DNA from: Diprion similis
Taxonomy: Eukaryota > Arthropoda > Insecta > Hymenoptera > Diprionidae
Length of the DNA: 64,000 nucleotides
NCBI RefSeq assembly: GCF_021155765.1
Contig: NC_060110.1
Location: forward strand, 10,973,501-11,037,500
Direction: 5' to 3'
Under the pieces are notes generated by a model. The model had not been told where the DNA came from. It saw only the letters and a program-made list of their open reading frames with translations, and ran no database searches. Position 1 is the first letter of the stretch. Each line of letters begins with the position of its first letter. A program made the translations under genes and the position numbers. Below are positions 62,601-64,000 of the stretch, piece by piece.

Positions 62601-64000
62601 AGAACTTGGCTCGTGTGGCTTCGCCGGATAACAAAACTATCCCAGAGAGTGATGATCTGTCTGTGAACTTCGCGGACAATTAGCCTCGGCAATGGCCATA
62701 AGAGAAACACGGTAGATCAAAACGACAGCGTTGAGACTGGGTCACCATTATGGTTGTGAGGCGGGTAACTGAGGATTACGACGAAGGTGTTGCAAGATTA
62801 CGATAAACCGGTTGAGAGGTGTGGATTCCGAAAGGTGGATAGAAAAGCGAAGAATGTAGTTTCTTTGCAATCAAGATTCCAGCACATTCGCTACACTAGA
62901 CCGATCCAATTATGGCCGGTTATTCCCGCGATGCACGGACATTGCATTGCAGTGAACCATGCCAAGTTGAAAATAAGGTCTAGTACGCCAAGTGTAGTTG
63001 AACTTGACTTTGAATCGAAGTTCATTCAAGACACCAACAATGACACAACTCTTACAGAATCCATTGTCATTCTAATTTCATTGTAATATATGTACGTACC
63101 TCGGCTAAATCTGATCTGGACCAATACACCTTGCATGCATAATAATAGACACCAAGCTCCTCACTAGTCCTCGGACGAATTTCGTATCTCACGCATACGA
63201 AATGACTTGCCATACGAAACGTTCTCTGACTCAACGGTGATGAATTTTTTCACGGATGAGCAGTGAGCACATACCTGGAACTGATCATAAAATACCCGCC
63301 GCTTTCACTCGCAGCATCCTTCGATGTTGCGTAAACTTTCGACGAAATATGACCTTGGTATCGTTGTGATGGAACCGCTAGTATCAACTTAGGACTCAAT
63401 CTTCCGAATGTAGTTATATCATTGTAATTATTAGACGCCTGATTATCCAGTTGCGCATTATTCGAGAGGCCAAGATCTATGCACGTACAAATTCAGCTGA
63501 TCATCTTCAACCAATATTATGTTCCGAGATGAATTGATCGCATACACGAAATACTCATACATTCCGGAGACTGGACGGATACTCGTTGCCTGGAACTCTG
63601 ACCATAAAAGATTTAAACGTGCTCGTTACCCCGTATAAATTTGCAATTAAAGTAAGATACGATTGTTCCGACCGCCTGCGGTATTCGCAAAGGATTCTTC
63701 CATGCAGCCTTAACCAGCACGCCTTCGTTACGCCCAACAGAACTCGTTCGTTCAGGGACGATAGTAACAGTGCAGCTTCCTCGATGGTGCAACAGCAAAA
63801 TTGAACTTCGGCTATATATATACGACGAAATTCACATTTATATATATATATATATATATAGCCAAAGACCAAAGCCACAATTTATCCACGAAGTCACATC
63901 TTTTGGTTGAAAAGAAACAAAAAGAACAAAAACTGACAAGGTTATACTTATACTGAAAATCTAATGATCAGAAATGTGCCATTTATCATATTCGAAAGAA
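56680..64000. other. Putative long intron 1 or gene-free block
   Basis: No confident exon of the NRF-6 paralogue or of any other gene. The DNA is less AT-rich than the left of the window and has several coding-like but broken frames, notably around 59690-59804 (plus) and 61912-62135 (plus), and a 114-codon minus frame at 58578-58922, none recognised. A TA tract is at 63838-63860. Confidence 0.45.
63838..63860. repeat. (TA)n microsatellite
   Basis: Perfect TA dinucleotide tract. Confidence 0.95.

Overview
The window is eukaryotic nuclear DNA and looks like an insect genome. It is AT-rich, full of microsatellites and homopolymer runs, has short GT-AG introns (many 70-200 bp), and its recognisable proteins have clear animal or insect orthologues. 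Hymenoptera (sawfly or wasp) is my best guess, but nothing I can see fixes the order.

Layout. (1) Bases 1 to about 33,000 are almost entirely non-coding. The best-supported content is two short minus-strand first-exon candidates with good donors of the same phase: 15187-15262, encoding a myristoylation-type MGC N-terminus, and 7200-7254, which has a TATA-like box just upstream. They look like alternative promoters/first exons of one minus-strand gene whose body lies left of the window; a PDE8-type cyclic-nucleotide phosphodiesterase is a guess from the N-terminus. The same stretch holds two elements with long inverted arms (21480-22209 and 23293-23878), a dispersed repeat pair and many microsatellites. 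(2) 33054-35279 (minus) is a complete, intronless Raf kinase gene of 741 aa with the B-Raf-type domain order; an in-frame 22-codon upstream ORF stops one codon before the Raf start. (3) 38132-39932 (plus) is a four-exon short-chain dehydrogenase of the HSD17B8 type. (4) 40113-40951 (minus) is a two-exon Fcf2/DNTTIP2 rRNA-processing protein, convergent with (3) with closely interleaved poly(A) signals. (5) 42372-48334 (plus) is a 14-exon NRF-6-like membrane acyltransferase of 773 aa. (6) About 52400-53100 is a decayed relic of the middle-to-late exons of a further NRF-6 copy. (7) 56334-56679 (plus) is the first coding exon of another NRF-6 paralogue; its remaining exons were not found before the window ends.

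The right part is therefore an nrf-6-like gene cluster: one intact gene, one dead relic and one partly seen gene in the same orientation. Raf (ERK signalling), HSD17B8 (mitochondrial fatty-acid synthesis in other animals) and Fcf2 (ribosome biogenesis) are unrelated housekeeping or signalling genes that happen to be neighbours. I found no tRNA, rRNA, CRISPR or bacterial-type operon. No clearly new multi-gene system is visible; the most unusual observations are the NRF-6 relic, the intronless Raf with its abutting upstream ORF, and the alternative first exons.
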